From: Vitis vinifera
Taxonomy: Eukaryota > Streptophyta > Magnoliopsida > Vitales > Vitaceae
Length of the DNA: 64,000 nucleotides
Direction: 5' to 3'
Assembly (NCBI RefSeq): GCF_030704535.1
Contig: NC_081817.1
Coordinates: 4,349,501-4,413,500 of the forward strand
Part shown: positions 12,421 to 26,602 of the stretch, piece after piece
Numbering within the stretch: the stretch's first letter is position 1
Layout: each line of letters starts with the position of its first letter
Notes under the pieces: generated by a model
The model's database searches: none
Seen by the model: the letters and a program-made list of their open reading frames with translations, nothing else
What the model was told of the DNA's origin: nothing
Translations under genes and position numbers: made by a program

Positions 12421-14209
12421 GTGGGGTGGAACAATGATCACTGAAAGAAGTTGTTCTTTTATTTTTTTATTTTTATCACCTGCATACACATCATTGGATA
12501 AATTCAAAGGAAGTTAACATATGTAAAAGTGTTTATCATATTCAAAAATTTGTCTGTATACTAGCTTTGCTGTTAAAATTCGAAAACCCTTTCAAAATAA
12601 TGTAAAACCAAAGAGCGAGTAAGCGAGCATGATTGCTGCAATTGTTATTACACTTTCCTAAGCTTTTTTTTAAAAAAAAAAAATTTATGATAAATAAATT
12701 TTAAATTTTAAAAATAAAATAAAATTCTTTCACATTTAAATTCTGTTCGATCACGTGTTTAAAAATAATTTTAAAAAAAAAACAAATAATTGTTTTTAAA
12801 ATTTTCTAACATTTGACTTAAAATAATTGTTAAAAATAAAGTGAAATAGAAAATAATTTTTAAAGAATTACTCATTTTTTTAAAATCAAAAGAAAAATAA
12901 ATAAATAAATCATGTAATTGATATGTAAAATTTTTAATTAAACAAATAAATTTCAAATCAACTTATACTTGATTAAATAAATTTTGTTTAATGAATTACA
13001 TTTGATTTATATTATATACAAAGAATTTGCAGTGTTTTTACAAAACCAAAGTGAAAAAATTATTTTTTAAAACAATTCATCAAACCCCCTTATTTTTATC
13101 AAAAACTAAAAAATCAATTTTTTAATTTTTTTTTTTTTTTGCTCTCTAACTTAAAAACGGTTTTTGAAAACATACCTTTATTTATTTATCTATTTTGCTT
13201 TTCATTTTTTTAATAAATCAAATAAAATTTTTTTAAATTTATTCAAAATTTCTCCTTTTCGTTACTTTAATTGGTTTCATACCATATTTATGGAATTACC
13301 ATAAATTTTTTTGTAATCTCTTTATTATTGAAAGAATAATGGTTAGGCCTCTTGCTTCCCAAAAATTCAAGTTCTCTGGGTATGGGCCTGCCTGCAAGTT
13401 GAAGACTCGCATCTTTAACGTGTCTTTGATTTATTCCATGCTCCGAATGTTGTCGACACCATTATTGGCATTATTGCACGTTTATTCCATATTTCCATGT
13501 CGGAATCATAAAAGCATAATTTATTAATATCCTCAAAATAAATTGTAAGTATATCAATTATATTTAAAAGATTTTTTATTTTTATTTTTGTTCTTTTCCT
13601 TCTTTTATGCGCGCCATCACAAAACCTTGATGAAAAAGCCAATGAGCCTAACCTTATTGGTCACGTGAGTTGACAGAAGTTGTAAATCATATAATTACGA
13701 AGAGTGTGGAATTGGTCTTGTAACAAAAAAGAAAAGTCACTTAGAAGTAAAATAAAAATTAAAACACGTGTCTCTCATTAGGGCATTCACAACTTTAATG
13801 GTTGTTAATGCAATTGAGAAAAATAATAGTATGGTAACTTTCCTAATTCTATAGAGGTCATAGTCGATGACAAAGCCATACACTACCTCGGGGGCCAAAT
13901 GCCCTCCCTGAAATTTAGCCCCCCTACCATCCCACATAAGAAGTTTGGTGCTATTTTACCCTTTGAAATAAGTTTCATATAATGTCCGCTCTGCTCTTCG
14001 TCATTGTAATCAAATAAAGATTCATAATAAAAATAAATAAATACAAGTCGAATGAGGATGTATAACTCAATACAAGTCAACTAATAACCTAAATCACTTT
14101 AAAGTATATTAGTAGCTAACTGATATAAGCAAAAATTGGATGTTGATTTTTTTTTTTTTAAGTGGTTAGTGAAAACCAAGTTAATTTAATTTGAATATAC
14201 ACTCATATC

Positions 14210-14560
14210 AGGGGGTAAGAAATAATTAAAGAGCAATAATAAGAAATCGAGAGAAGAATATTACAAATTCTTTTATAGTGGTTCGGTAAACTGTCTATGT
14301 TCACTCTCTTCAAACTCCTGATAACGTGAGGGTTCTACTAATTGCAAAATCAAAACTATAAGCTTTCAAGGTCTACGCTTGAATTTCAAGATTCTAATGG
14401 ACCTTTACAAACTATTCAAGTGATATGCTTCATTGGAACAACCTTTCTCATAAAGGTTAACGAAGGCAAATTTATGAATTTCAATCCTAGTAGAAATTAG
14501 GCTCTCAATACAAGGAACAATTAGGAAGGATTTGAAGGTGCTCAAAAAAAGATGTTAGGA
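14210..14560. repeat. Dispersed non-coding repeat fragment, related to one near 44.9-45.3 kb
   Basis: The layout 'ttttatagtggttcggt ... actctcttcaaactc ... cgtgagg-tt' matches in order the sequence at 44940-45020 ('ttttataatggtttaat ... actctcttcaggctc ... cgagtgaggttt'), and both continue into similar cttcaag-rich DNA. This indicates two diverged copies of one retroelement-like family. Confidence 0.45.
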
Positions 14561-14856
14561 TTTTAGCTATATCAACCTAAGGTTAAAAAAAATAGGAATT
14601 GAGTAATCTAGGTTTTCCTAATAATAACATTCTTACAACAAGTCCTAAGTTACTTTAGTCTTTATGGCATCTCATATCTTTAAGGTATTTATTTTTTTTA
14701 CTATGTGATAGTAATAATTAATTTTTATAGTTTTTAAATATAAAAATTTAATAATTAAAATAGTCATAAATTAGTAAGTTATAAATAGATCATTTTAACA
14801 TGATTAACTAAACAGAATTGAACAATCCATCTCAAATAATTATTAAATAGGTTATA

Positions 14857-15095
14857 CGAATTGACATGATTATGACATGAATATTATTACTAAAATTTGA
14901 TTGTTTTCGAGTTGTATGGTTTCTATATATAGAGAGAGAAAGAAAGAGAGAGATGCGAGTTAATATGATTATAATATGAATATGATTATTAAAATTTGTA
15001 TTGTTTTTGAATCATATCATACACGAATTAACATGATTATGATATCAACATAATTACTAAAAATCGTATTGTTTTCAAATCGTATTATCGTGTAA
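14857..15095. repeat. Three-unit degenerate direct repeat (about 67 bp) with a GA insert
   Basis: Units start near 14857, 14956 and 15023. Each has the order 'cgarttraYatgattat ... taaaatttg-attgttttYgaa'. A TATA plus GA microsatellite stretch (about 14924-14953) separates units one and two. Confidence 0.75.
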
Positions 15096-16782
15096 TGTAA
15101 AATTTGTGAACATAAGGGTCATGCACTTGTTGAGTGACTGATTTTTTCCTCAACTTTTATGAATTCATTTTTTCTCTCTCTTCATATTCCTCCCCAACTG
15201 TAGCCTAAAACTACAAAATAAACACGAATTCAATGAAGGGGTTATAGAGAAAATCAATCAAACTTTGAAGAGAGGGTTGCTTCCGTGATGGGTCAGATGA
15301 TGTCATGTGGATAAGTAGGATGCGTTGTTGCGTAATTCCATGCTTGGAATCTTCGGGGCACCACCACCTTTTTGATTTCGCATTTATTCTATGTTGGAAT
15401 CATAAACTCATGATTTAATATCCTCAAGATAAATAAAATTTCTAAACATGTGACCAAAATAAAAAGAGGGAATATGTAAAGGTATATTGTTTGAAAAATA
15501 TGGATGAATTCAAAATTTAAAAAATTTTCATGAAGAGTATATTTTAAGGAAAATAATTCCTAAATCATGTATTAAAATAGGAATTTGTGTATGTTTCCAA
15601 TATTACCCTTCAAATCAATTGAAAGTGGGTTGCCACCTATACTGGATAAGCTAATAGGTATACTTGATTATACCTTACGTGTGTAGTTATCAAATCACTT
15701 ATCACCATTTCAATATACTACTCAAAATAATAATTTTTACCTAAAAATAATAATATTAGTAATTAAAAGTACCATTGTGAATAACACACATTAACCTAGT
15801 TATCACTCATTGTCACTTCAGTCTCTACATCAAATATGTCATTGAAGATGGTAACATTGTTTTTATTTAAAAATAATAATATTAGTAACTAAAAGTATCA
15901 TTATAAATAACATAAAGTACTAGCTATTTAGTTTTTTTATTGTCATTGCAATGCCTTTGACAATGATTATTAAATAATATAAAAAAATGCATAATATATG
16001 ATTTAAAAAAATTATTTATTAAAAATAAAGACAATTTTAATGGTTTAAATTTTTAATTAAACAAAAATGCACTTTTTTTTTTTTTTACATATTTAATAAA
16101 AACATTAGTTTTTCTTTTCCGTTCTTTTTAAATATCAATGTATTATGATGATAATTGTGAATTTATATTAAAAAAATTAATACAAACACTCTTAGATTTT
16201 TTATTTTACCTACCTTCAAATATTAATTTTAAAATTAAATACTCTTAAAGAATGATCATTACTAATTTTTTATTGAATGAAATTTAAGGTAAGTTAATAT
16301 TTTATTTTATTTTGAAGAAAACAAAAAATTTAGTTTTAAACACATGTGGATAGTGTTTTTTTTTTTATGTTTAATATTCTATAAAAAAAAATAAAAAATA
16401 AAAAATATGTAGAAAATGAGATCCATAATATGAAAATTGTAAATATTATAAATATAAAATATTATGAATATAAAATAAAATAAAATATTATATATATATT
16501 TGAGAACAATATTGTTCAAAATGCTAGTATTTATTTATTTATTTATTAGATTATTAATTATTATAGGTGAATATATTTTTATATTTAAAGCTAATTTGTT
16601 TTAATTCATTAATTACACATGATGTTAAAATAAAATTTTAATAAAGAAAATGAAAAAAATAATGAATAAATGAATCATACTTTTAAAAAATAATTTTTTT
16701 AATTAAGTAGATTTTTAAAAATAGGGAAAATGTGAGAATTGTTTAAAAAAAATCAAAATTAAAAAACGTTTTACACCAAGGG

Positions 16783-18220
16783 GCATAATTCCAAATCCTC
16801 TAAAGTACCATGGATCTTTCTCTAACGTTCTCCAAAAAAATGATGAACTCAAAACGAGTGGGCGGTTTTTTTTATTCTTTTTGGGTTTTTCTCACACAAC
16901 TTAATATATATTGAAAACTTGTATTCTCATCCCATCATCCGAGAAACATTGAGAAAAAAAAAATTTTAATACCACGAAGAAAAAAACAACTGACATATTT
17001 TGAATTTTGAAAAAACATGGGAGAGAATATCTCTCCCCATGATCCCCACTCAAAAGGTATTTCTTAGGGAATACAAGTAAGTGTGGTCTTCACCACATTG
17101 TATCAAAAAATATTTTAAATAATCAAATTATAAAATAAATAAATCAAATCTGAAATTAATTTAGAATTCAAAATTCCAAACTAATAAAATCAACCCAATA
17201 TAAAAAAAATGTTCATATAATTTTAATGGAGCCGTTGAGAGGAACTATGGACATTATAATTTTAAGCTCCAATAATTTTGACAATTAATTAACAACTTAA
17301 TTAAAAAATCAAAATTATTAATTCCAAAATTACTCCACTAAAAATTTGGAATTGCACTCTTAAAATTATAAAATTAAATATAATCAAAGGATTTGAATTG
17401 CCCATTGATATAGTCACTACATATGAGTCAATCCTTCATAAACAATTCATAATTAAAGCTAGGTTTTTCCGTTAACCTCTTTAATTATATCTTTCTCCTT
17501 AAGTGCCATTGGTTCTTTAATGAATAATATATTTATGGTCTAATCATAAATTGAGCGCTCTTATCATTCAAGGCCCGAACCAATACTTATGGGAACCGTC
17601 CATCTGACTTCTTAACGAAGGAATGGATTTCATCTTGTATATTAATATTCCCGGCTATTTATTTTATTATACTTCCAATACACCAAGAATTTGACACTAT
17701 GTATTTGTGTCATTACCCGGTATGTAAAAAAATACAATAGAATAAATAGGAGTCTATTAATCACTCAAAATTAAGATCAATGCATATATGACCATCACTG
17801 ATTAATATTGAATGCTCTATATTAAAACGGAATTTATCAGAGATTCATAATTAATCGTGTTCCAGTCCTATATAATCAAATTATATAAAACGCTTTCATT
17901 CCAATAATCTCATTATTAACAATCCGGATAAGATCATTTCATTCAAAATGCAATGAACCGCGCTAGTAATTTTAAATTAAAGATCTCAACTTTAATTTTT
18001 AATTATGAACATATTAGATTATTTTACTTTAAATATTATCCTCTTGTATATAACACTTATATACAATATTTAAAGTTACAATTAAATAATCTAGGGTTTT
18101 CGATATTTATAAAGCGTCTATAACATGGATGCAACAATAATATTGAAATAATTTCTTAAAAAAATATTAATAATCAGCAAAATAAAAAACATCTCGTTTG
18201 TTTATGGGCACATATTCCAA
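16783..18220 (-). mobile_element. LTR-like element, probable solo LTR, minus orientation
   Basis: On the minus strand the element opens TGTTGGAATATGTGCCCAT, a start I associate with plant Copia-type LTRs, at 18220. It then runs through about 1.3 kb of non-coding, moderately complex sequence. The word AGGGGCA occurs just right of the end (18221) and again near 16778, which may be the target duplication. However, the left end does not show the expected terminal dinucleotide, so the left border is provisional. No gag or pol remnant is visible. Confidence 0.45.
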
Positions 18221-19925
18221 CAAGGGGCACGAAGAGAAGTGGAATGGGAGAGTTGTCTTATGGAAGGAAAAAAAAAAAAAAAGGAAAGGATGGAGTCAGT
18301 TGACTTTGCTTGCTTGGGTGGCAACCCACCTTTCTGGGAGGGTAATCTTGAAAATACGTACAAAATAATTATTCTAGCGATTGAAACCCAAGGAACTTTT
18401 TTGGGTTTTGACTTCATGAAATTTTACATGATTTCCCCAAATAAAAATGGCAGAAATTTCAAATTAATTCCTAGAGAAACGTGCCCACGACAAGTACTTC
18501 CCAGAAATAATTGAATCTTCGTATCAAAGCAATTGAAAATGGCATTGAAGAACACGTTTCTTGGGTTTGCCTAGAAAAGTCAACCAAGATGGATTTGAAA
18601 AAAGCGACATGCACGTGTACAACTTGCATAGTTACTTCTCTTGGGTGGAACAATGAAGAAGTAGGCGGACCTTTCTGTTTTTAAATTCCGTGGATGGTTG
18701 GATTTCTAATTGTTGGGAAACATTGATTCTTCATTTCATAATTTTTTATTTTAATTTTTTTTAATGTCCCCTTAAGCCAAAGTAAATTTTTTCACTTTGT
18801 ATTCTTTTAAGATTTTAAAGGTATCTTTGCAGATATTTACAAATACATCTCAATTTATTACCATAAATTATTTAAAATAGGATTAATCGATTAAAAAAGA
18901 TGAAAATATCCTAAATTTATAAAATTAATTTTTCCTATTTTTTAATATGAGGAGTAATTCATTTTAGATATAAATACCTTTCAATATTTTCATTATTTAT
19001 ATGCATATTTTAAAAGAAATGATTATTTTTACAAGAAAAAAATAAGGGTGTTTTTGTAAAAAAAAAAATGATATTTTTTTAGGTTAAAAAAATTATGAAG
19101 AGTTAATTTTTTAAAATATGGAAGATTCCATCCCTTTTAATCGATTATCCCTTTAAAGTAATATTAAAATTAATCTATTTCCAAATATATTTTCATTATA
19201 TTATAAGTTTTTCCAATTTTGTGGTTAGTTTTTAGAATGCACACGGCTCCCATATTTTCTCTAAGGAGTACCTATTTTAGTAAATTACATATTAAAATTT
19301 ATTTCTATGTTAGTTAATTATCCCATTAATAAATTGAAAATTAATGTAAATTCACGTGGACTTTCAAATTTGTCCTTTTTATCATTTAGATCAAAATAAT
19401 ACCATTTTAGAAATTGCCCGTAATAAGGAAATTAAGATTTTCTATATCATGTAATCAGTAATAAAGGTGTATATTATTATTATTATTATTATTTAAATAA
19501 TTATAAAAAAAATTTGTGTAGATGATCTTTGGGCCACATCACGAAATATTTATTTGCTTTTTTATTTTATATCTTTTTCTTTTTTTGGATTGGTTTGTTT
19601 TTCTCCAGCCCACGGAGACGCAAGCAGTCTTTCTTTGTCTCCATTAGAAGAAGAGAAACGAAGTTCATTTAACAAGCCACCTAGGTGTCACTCTCTCAGC
19701 CGTAGGATGATGAGGAGAAGAGATAAAAGTCGAAGCACCGGCGGAGGAGGGCGATCAACCGACTCCACATCAATCGTATTCGTATTAGGAAAAGATCAAT
19801 CGTATTCGTATTAGGAAAATTCAGCGAGTGGCTGTGCAGCCGAACCAAAAAGAGGCAGATTCTGAAAATAGCGAGCTGTGTGTACGCGATTGGGATTCAC
19901 TCAGGAATTTTACGGTTGAAAGTGA
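18221..19925. other. Intergenic DNA and upstream region of the proline transporter
   Basis: From 18230 to 18660 the sequence is of mixed composition with no supported gene. From 18720 to 19540 it is AT-rich, including an ATT trinucleotide run near 19473-19492. From about 19600 it becomes GC-richer and probably holds the promoter and 5' leader of the downstream transporter. No single TATA box could be assigned. Confidence 0.4.
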
Positions 19926-19959
19926 ATGCTGCATTTAAGGAAAGAGAGAGGCGCTGGCG

Positions 19960-22900
19960 ATGACATATCAACATATATCGGAGGCCGGAACGCTCTTGGC
20001 AGCCGAAGAAGAAGAAGAAGAGGGAGAAGAGGCTGTGCAGGAGCTTATGATGGAGGGGCCTAGCTCTGAGTCTCGGGCTCCGAAGGCAAATGGTGAGGCG
20101 CATTCGGCGGTTGAAATACCAGAGACGGCACATCAGATCAGCAAAGGTTTACTTATTCATTTATTTTTTATATTTCCTCTGTTTGGTTGCTGAGAAAGTT
20201 CATTTTCTTTATTGCGTATTTAGATCTGGTGATGGTGTTTTCTGGTGATATGTGTGGTATTTGGGATTAAGTCACAAGGAGACGGTGCATGTGTATTGAT
20301 ATGAAGCCATATTTTCATGGTCAAGGCCAAAACAGCTGATAAGTTGAAGTTTTTTTAGGCTTTCTTTTAGGACTTGGTGGTTTTGTTTTCTAAGTTTTAT
20401 GCACTTTTTGTTTAGAGGTGTGCTCGTGCTCGATACAATTCAATGGAAGTCGGTGAACAGATTTCTTTTGGTTTATGTTCTGCAGACCAGTAAACTAGTG
20501 AGTCCTCCTCATTGAGGCAATAAGATTGTAGCTAGTTGCTTGATTTTGAAAATTTCTCATCATTTAAAGTTAAAGTGGTTTATTGAGGTTCTAAATTCAG
20601 TGTAATTTAAAAGGATAAATTAATCGATTCTCCTAAATTTGATTTTGGATCCATGAATCTTGAAGAGGTGTGTTGTGTTACTGATCCGTTTGGTTGCTGA
20701 GAGATCAGAGGAAAGGAAAATGAAAAAAAAAAAGTGGAAATGCCAAAAGCATACTTTGAATCTTGGAAAGAACAAGGTAAAAAAGAAACATGCTACAGAT
20801 TACTTGCAAACCTTCTCTAGTTTTTGGCATTTCCCTTCTTGCTCCTCCTTTCTGAAATTAAATTGGTGCTAAAATATTAACTTGTATTTCTTTTGATAAG
20901 AAAATGACGTGATCCAATCAGCTGTGTCTTGTACATTTGTCTTGCTTTTATTATGTTAAGCCTTTTGATAGCTCAGGAGCTAAAATGCAGAAAATCTCAA
21001 AACTTCAAATTTCTTTTCCTCAGTTGGATTAGTGACCAACCAGAGGCAAAGATTTTTTATTCGGTAAAAGTTTGTGATGCATGGTTATGTGCACTATTTC
21101 TTTATCTTGACCCCTCTTTCTGAGTAGTGAAGGAGAGTTTTCTTTGTTTTTGAGTGATATTTATATTTGGATTGTTTCATTTCCTATAGTAAAAATGCTG
21201 TTCAGTTATTCTCAATACATTTATTACCATTTTTTTTTTGGGAATTTACAGATTCATGGCTTCAAGTCGGTTTTGTCCTCACCACCGGAATCAACAGTGC
21301 TTTTGTTTTGGGGTATTCTGGGACAACTATGGTTCCCCTTGGTTGGGCTGGTGGTGTGATTGGTTTTCTTTTAGCCGCAGGAATATCACTTTATGCAAAT
21401 TCTCTCGTTGCCAAGCTCCATGAATTTGGTGGAAAGAGACATATTAGATACAGAGATCTTGCAGGATATATATATGGTATGTATGAGCAATCCAAAGGTT
21501 TTTGCCTGATGTCTTAAACTTGTATGATTTACTTTTATTGATTTCATTTACTTCTCTCTTTCAGGTAAGAAAGCATATACTCTGACTTGGGCTTTGCAAT
21601 ATGTAAATCTTTTCATGATTAATACTGGATATCTCATTTTGGCAGGTCAGGCTCTGAAGGTAAAATCAATTTGAAGAAGTTATTTTTAGTCTGATTTAAC
21701 CAGATCCATATGCGCACACTAATTGACATATTTACTTCATCATCTCTTTGAAGTGGCAAATCCAATTATCTCTATTATATAGAGAGGAATCTCACTTTCA
21801 GAAGAGTTGTATCTAATAATTTCCCATGCTATCTTCTAGTATTAAAAAGTTTCCTGCCTTTTTCCTTGGTTAATGTTTAAACATTAATGTACCTAGATAT
21901 GAAGAAGCTAAAAGTTTCACCAAGTCTAGAAGTGCTTCATTTATGAGAAATCTTGCTCTGTTAGCTTTTATGATATGGTCTATATTATGATTTAGGATTC
22001 TATGAGAATTTTTTCCCTGAATCTGCCAGACATTTTCTATGCAGGCTGTCTATGTTCTTTTTAGGGATGATGGTGGCATGAAGCTCCCATACTTTATTGC
22101 GATTGGAGGCTTTGTATGTGCCATCTTCGCCATAGGAATCCCACACTTGTCAGCTCTAGGGATTTGGCTGGGTTTTTCGACATGCTTGAGTCTAATATAT
22201 ATTGTTATAGCATTTGTGCTGTCACTTACAGATGGTAAGATCTCAAACTGAATGCTTGGTCTTGGAACAACTTCTTATTGTATGGTTTCCATGATGATAT
22301 GCACTTTAAAAGACAAAGCAAAATCCAATTTTTCCAAATTACAATTTACCAGCTTCTATGGTCAGTTGGTTGCTTATTTTTTTTTTTTTTTTGATAGGAA
22401 ACCACACAAGAATATATTGTCAGTTGGTTGCTTATTATAAAGTCAACTTATTAGTAGTTTTCTTTCTACCTGGGGCACATTTCCAAAGCATAAAGAAAAT
22501 TAACAATGGTATAAAAATGGAGAAGGAAAATTTGAACATGGAAAGGGGTCATAGTTGCAACAAATTTTGCTGAGCCTGCAGATATCATCACCACGGTTGA
22601 GTTTGTGAGAGAAAATAACATCCTTTCCTCAAGCCAAATCTGTTATTGACTAAACTATATTTTCAAGTTATCCAATTTTTAGAGTAAACTATATTTTCTA
22701 GCTGTCTGATTATTGAGGCATTACCAAATCCCAATTCTGCTTGTTTGGCATATCTTATTCTTAACCATAGGATACATCATCTTATATCTCATAGTTGTAT
22801 GCTATGAGAAATGGCCGAATATAAATGTTTGGAAAACATGGTTATATGATTTCATGAGGGCTATATTCAGCAACGTGTATGATAATGAAAGAAGTAGGGC

Positions 22901-25900
22901 TCATTTGGGACAGCGCATTGTTTTTAACTTCAGCTGAAAGCTAAAGCCAGAGGCAAAGTCTTTCTTTTGAAAAGGTGATATTAGTATTGTAAAATTTTTA
23001 TTAAATATGAAATAACTTCATGTATTAGCCAAGATAGAGCTTCTACAAGAAGTAATATTTTCTTGACTTTCATATTAAGTTCTTTTTTAACTCATAAGTC
23101 GTTTTAACAAAATTCGGTAAACAGATCAAGAAGAAAAAGAAATGTTTTTTCTTCTCAGAAATCAATCCAAGCAAGGCCTTAGCATTTATTAACATAAAAT
23201 TCCTTGATGTATACCTAATGAGGTCATGGCTACTCTATGTACATGGTTATTGGTTTTAAGTGCCTGTATTGAACTAAGCTACACCCTGAAATGTATTAGT
23301 CTTTTCTAAAATATAAATGTAAGGATCATAAACTGTTCGCTTATGTTTCCTTACACTGTTTTTTCTGTTTAATTCCTGTATTGTTAGCTTGGGCAAATAT
23401 TTCTGTAGAGTTAAATTTTCATCAACAATGTTTGCGCTGCTTTAGGAATTAAAGCTCCATCTAGGGATTACAGCATCCCAGGAACAGAAGCAAGCAAGGT
23501 CTTCAGTATTATAGGGGCAGCTGCTAATCTTGTTTTTGCATTCAACACAGGAATGCTTCCTGAGATACAGGTAACCTGGAAAGCTACCCATGGGTTTCCT
23601 ATAAATGTAGAAATGTCCTGTTCACCTCTCTCATTTTTCCCACTAAATTGAATTATGTTTTGTGACTGCAAACTCACAATGCATTGTGATATCAGCAGGA
23701 ATATGAAATACACCAGCTTTTACCTTTCACTGATTTAAGATTTATTGGAAGTTGTTGAATGTGGTTATAGCATAACCACAACAATCTGTTAATGACCATA
23801 GGAATAACATTTCATTCAAACAAATTTTCAAACCTTAAGTTAATTTGTGTTTCTAGGGAATCTCAAGAGCTCTGCTTGAATGTAGTTTGGTGATATAAAT
23901 TATGATTCATTAGCAAGGCTAATGCAACTTGTAGATAAGTTCTGGACATTTGTTTGGAACTTGTTATTGCCTAATTACTTGGTCAAGTTGGCTGCCCCTC
24001 CATCTGTCATCTTAAATCTAAAAATCTGCAAAGTTTGTGAACGGAGTGCTTCTTTATTAATCTTTCAGGTTTGAGAACTTTTTGCATCAGTTTTCTCTTG
24101 AAAATTGGAAAGCAAAAACAAAATTTCTAGGTTGTGTTGCTTCTTGTCTTGATTTTCTCCCAGTTCTACACCTGATATCAAATTAACAAATAAATTGGGA
24201 CACACTGAACCCCTCAAAAGAACTTAAGTTTCAAGTTTGTCTGGAGTTTTCTGATTGAAATATGAAAATCATGTTTACCACCTCTGAATTCCAAAAGATA
24301 ATGGAAGATTTTCTTGGTAGTACTTTTCGTAGAACTTGACAAAGACCATATAGTACACAATTTTTATTTCTCTTGCTCTGTTTTCTCTCTCAAAATTCTC
24401 AGATTCTACAGCATTTATTTTTATAACAGGCAACTATTAGACAACCTGTGGTTAAGAATATGATGAAAGCTCTCTACTTCCAATTTACTGCTGGAATTCT
24501 ACCACTGTATGCTGTTGTTTTTATGGGGTATTGGGCTTATGGATCAACAACATCAACCTATTTGCTCAATAGTGTCTCTGGTCCAGTTTGGGTTAAGACA
24601 ATGGCAAATCTTGCTGCCTTCCTGCAAACGGTTATTGCTTTGCATGTACGTAACCTTATCTCTTGATTTTTTAGCTTATGATCATCTATCAGTTAATGGT
24701 TGTTAGGATTTGCAAATATCAACTATTTCTTTCTCAGTGAAATTGACAATCATTGCCTGCTTGCCTTACATTTTTTTCATACACATTAGGAATTTCACTG
24801 TCTAAATTTGTTTTTATTTGATGGAATCAACTTTTTCTTCCATCTTTGGACTTTCTGATCCAAAATTTGAAGGCTGAATGGCTAATTTGAGATTTTCTTG
24901 TTGGTGTAAATCAACTGGTGGGTTCCAACCATTTTGTCATGCAGTTAGATTGAGGGACTTGAAGAACATGTGAAGTCAATTATATTTTTCTTCTCTTTAC
25001 TTCTGGAAGGAGAGTTTTACATTTAATACCTAAAAACCGATGCATGATAGATCCTGTTAATTTATGCTGCCCTTGTTATGACGACATCTTGAAAACCGAT
25101 AATTGTGTTAATGGACAAATAATTGGTTTAGTTTCATGAATAACCAGTATTGTTGATATGACATAATTGCTTATAGATTATTTGGTTTTTCATGTCCCTA
25201 AATGAACAGCATTTCTCCCTGACTACATTTTCACGCTGCTCGTATGTAGCTATGCCAAGTTTTGATGTCTTTCACACACCTTGTGTCCCACCTTCAATTT
25301 AATGCCATCATAACTTGGTGCTTTTTGTGACTGAAGAAGTTGCTTGTTCCTCTGAAGATCCTCACCGTATCCTTCAAACTAGAGTAAAAAATTCATGAAT
25401 CTCACTGTTCTGAGTTTTTAGAAGAATTTAACAAAGAAACCAGTGATGTCTTTCACATTGTTATGCCCCACCTTAATGTATCATAAATTTATTGCTATGT
25501 TTAACTGAATAAGCTGGTTGGTGTCTTATGAAAACCACAACTTACCCTTAAAAGAGGAGGAAAGACAAATCCAAGGATCTCACTCTAATTTAGGTTTTTA
25601 AAAGTATCTACTTATGATGCTAGTATATTCTCCAAGACATGTTATAAGAAAATACGATATATATTAGCTCAATTTCAAGGTTTTACTTCTATCTTCTATT
25701 AACTTCTTGTAATCAAGCTTTATCATCTATTGAACATAAACTATGCAATTTGCAATCACAAAGAACTTGAAAATCACTGCAGAGGGATCCAACCTAATCA
25801 ACGATTCTTGTGAATTTGTTCAGTTTCAGCCTTTTTACCTTTATATTACATAATTTTGTCTTCTATTTCTTAATTTTATTGATACTTATGGTTTGTGGAA

Positions 25901-26602
25901 TTCAGATTGATCTCTATACAAAAACTATTTACCTACTTCTACTCTAAATAAATATCCTGCAAGAATTTTGGTTGATTTCATGTGTATCTGAAAATTTTGA
26001 AGATTGTATCTGGGTTTCAATTTTTTGAAATCTCCTCTTTTTATGTTTCTTTTGTAGTTATATCATATTTTCCATGTTTATAAGAAGAAAGATTTAATGG
26101 CAAAAGTAAATCAGCATGGCATTCTGTAATCAGGAATCATAAGCCTTACAAAGACATAATTGCAGCTTATATGAATCCCTTGCAAGCTCTTTCCATTTAA
26201 ACTTCAAATGCTTTCTTTTTGTAGATATTTGCTAGTCCAATGTACGAGTATATGGACACTAGATATGGTATAACAGGAAGCACATTGTCCTTTCGGAACT
26301 TGTCATTCAGGATTCTAGTGAGAGGCGGTTACCTGGCCATTAACACACTTGTGTCAGCTATGCTGCCATTCCTTGGAGATTTCATGAGCCTCACAGGAGC
26401 CATTAGCACCTTCCCTCTTACATTCGTCCTTGCAAATCATATGTACCTTGTGGCAAAGGACAAGAAGTTGAACTCCTTACAGAAACTCTGGCATTGGCTC
26501 AATGTGTGTTTCTTTGGTTGCATGTCTATTGCGGCAGCAGTTGCAGCCTTGAGGCTCATTGCTGTGGATTCCAAAACTTACAATCTGTTTGCCGATCTGT
26601 GA
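19960..26602 (+). CDS. Proline transporter (ProT), amino acid/auxin permease (AAAP) family
   Basis: Seven coding exons: 19960-20146, 21252-21476, 21565-21659, 22045-22234, 23446-23570, 24430-24645 and 26225-26602. All introns are GT-AG and the frame is continuous, giving 471 aa. The N-terminus (about 1-62) is hydrophilic and acidic, with a Glu run. The membrane core then starts at [15 protein letters not shown] and should span about 11 helices. Blocks typical of plant ProTs are present: [87 protein letters not shown] and [13 protein letters not shown]. Family members are proton-coupled importers of proline, glycine betaine and related compatible solutes at the plasma membrane. Substrate range here is inferred. 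At 471 aa it is slightly longer than typical ProTs (about 440), the extra lying in the acidic N-terminus. An upstream ATG overlaps the start (see findings). Confidence 0.93.

Larger units (their letters stand above)
12421..16780. other. Long AT-rich intergenic stretch with scattered repeats
   Basis: No gene is supported. Annotated separately are an LTR-leader-like fragment at 14210-14560 and a three-unit repeat at 14857-15095. The other short open frames (for example near 13339-13640) show no conserved motif. Poly-T, poly-A and ATTT runs are frequent. Confidence 0.5.
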
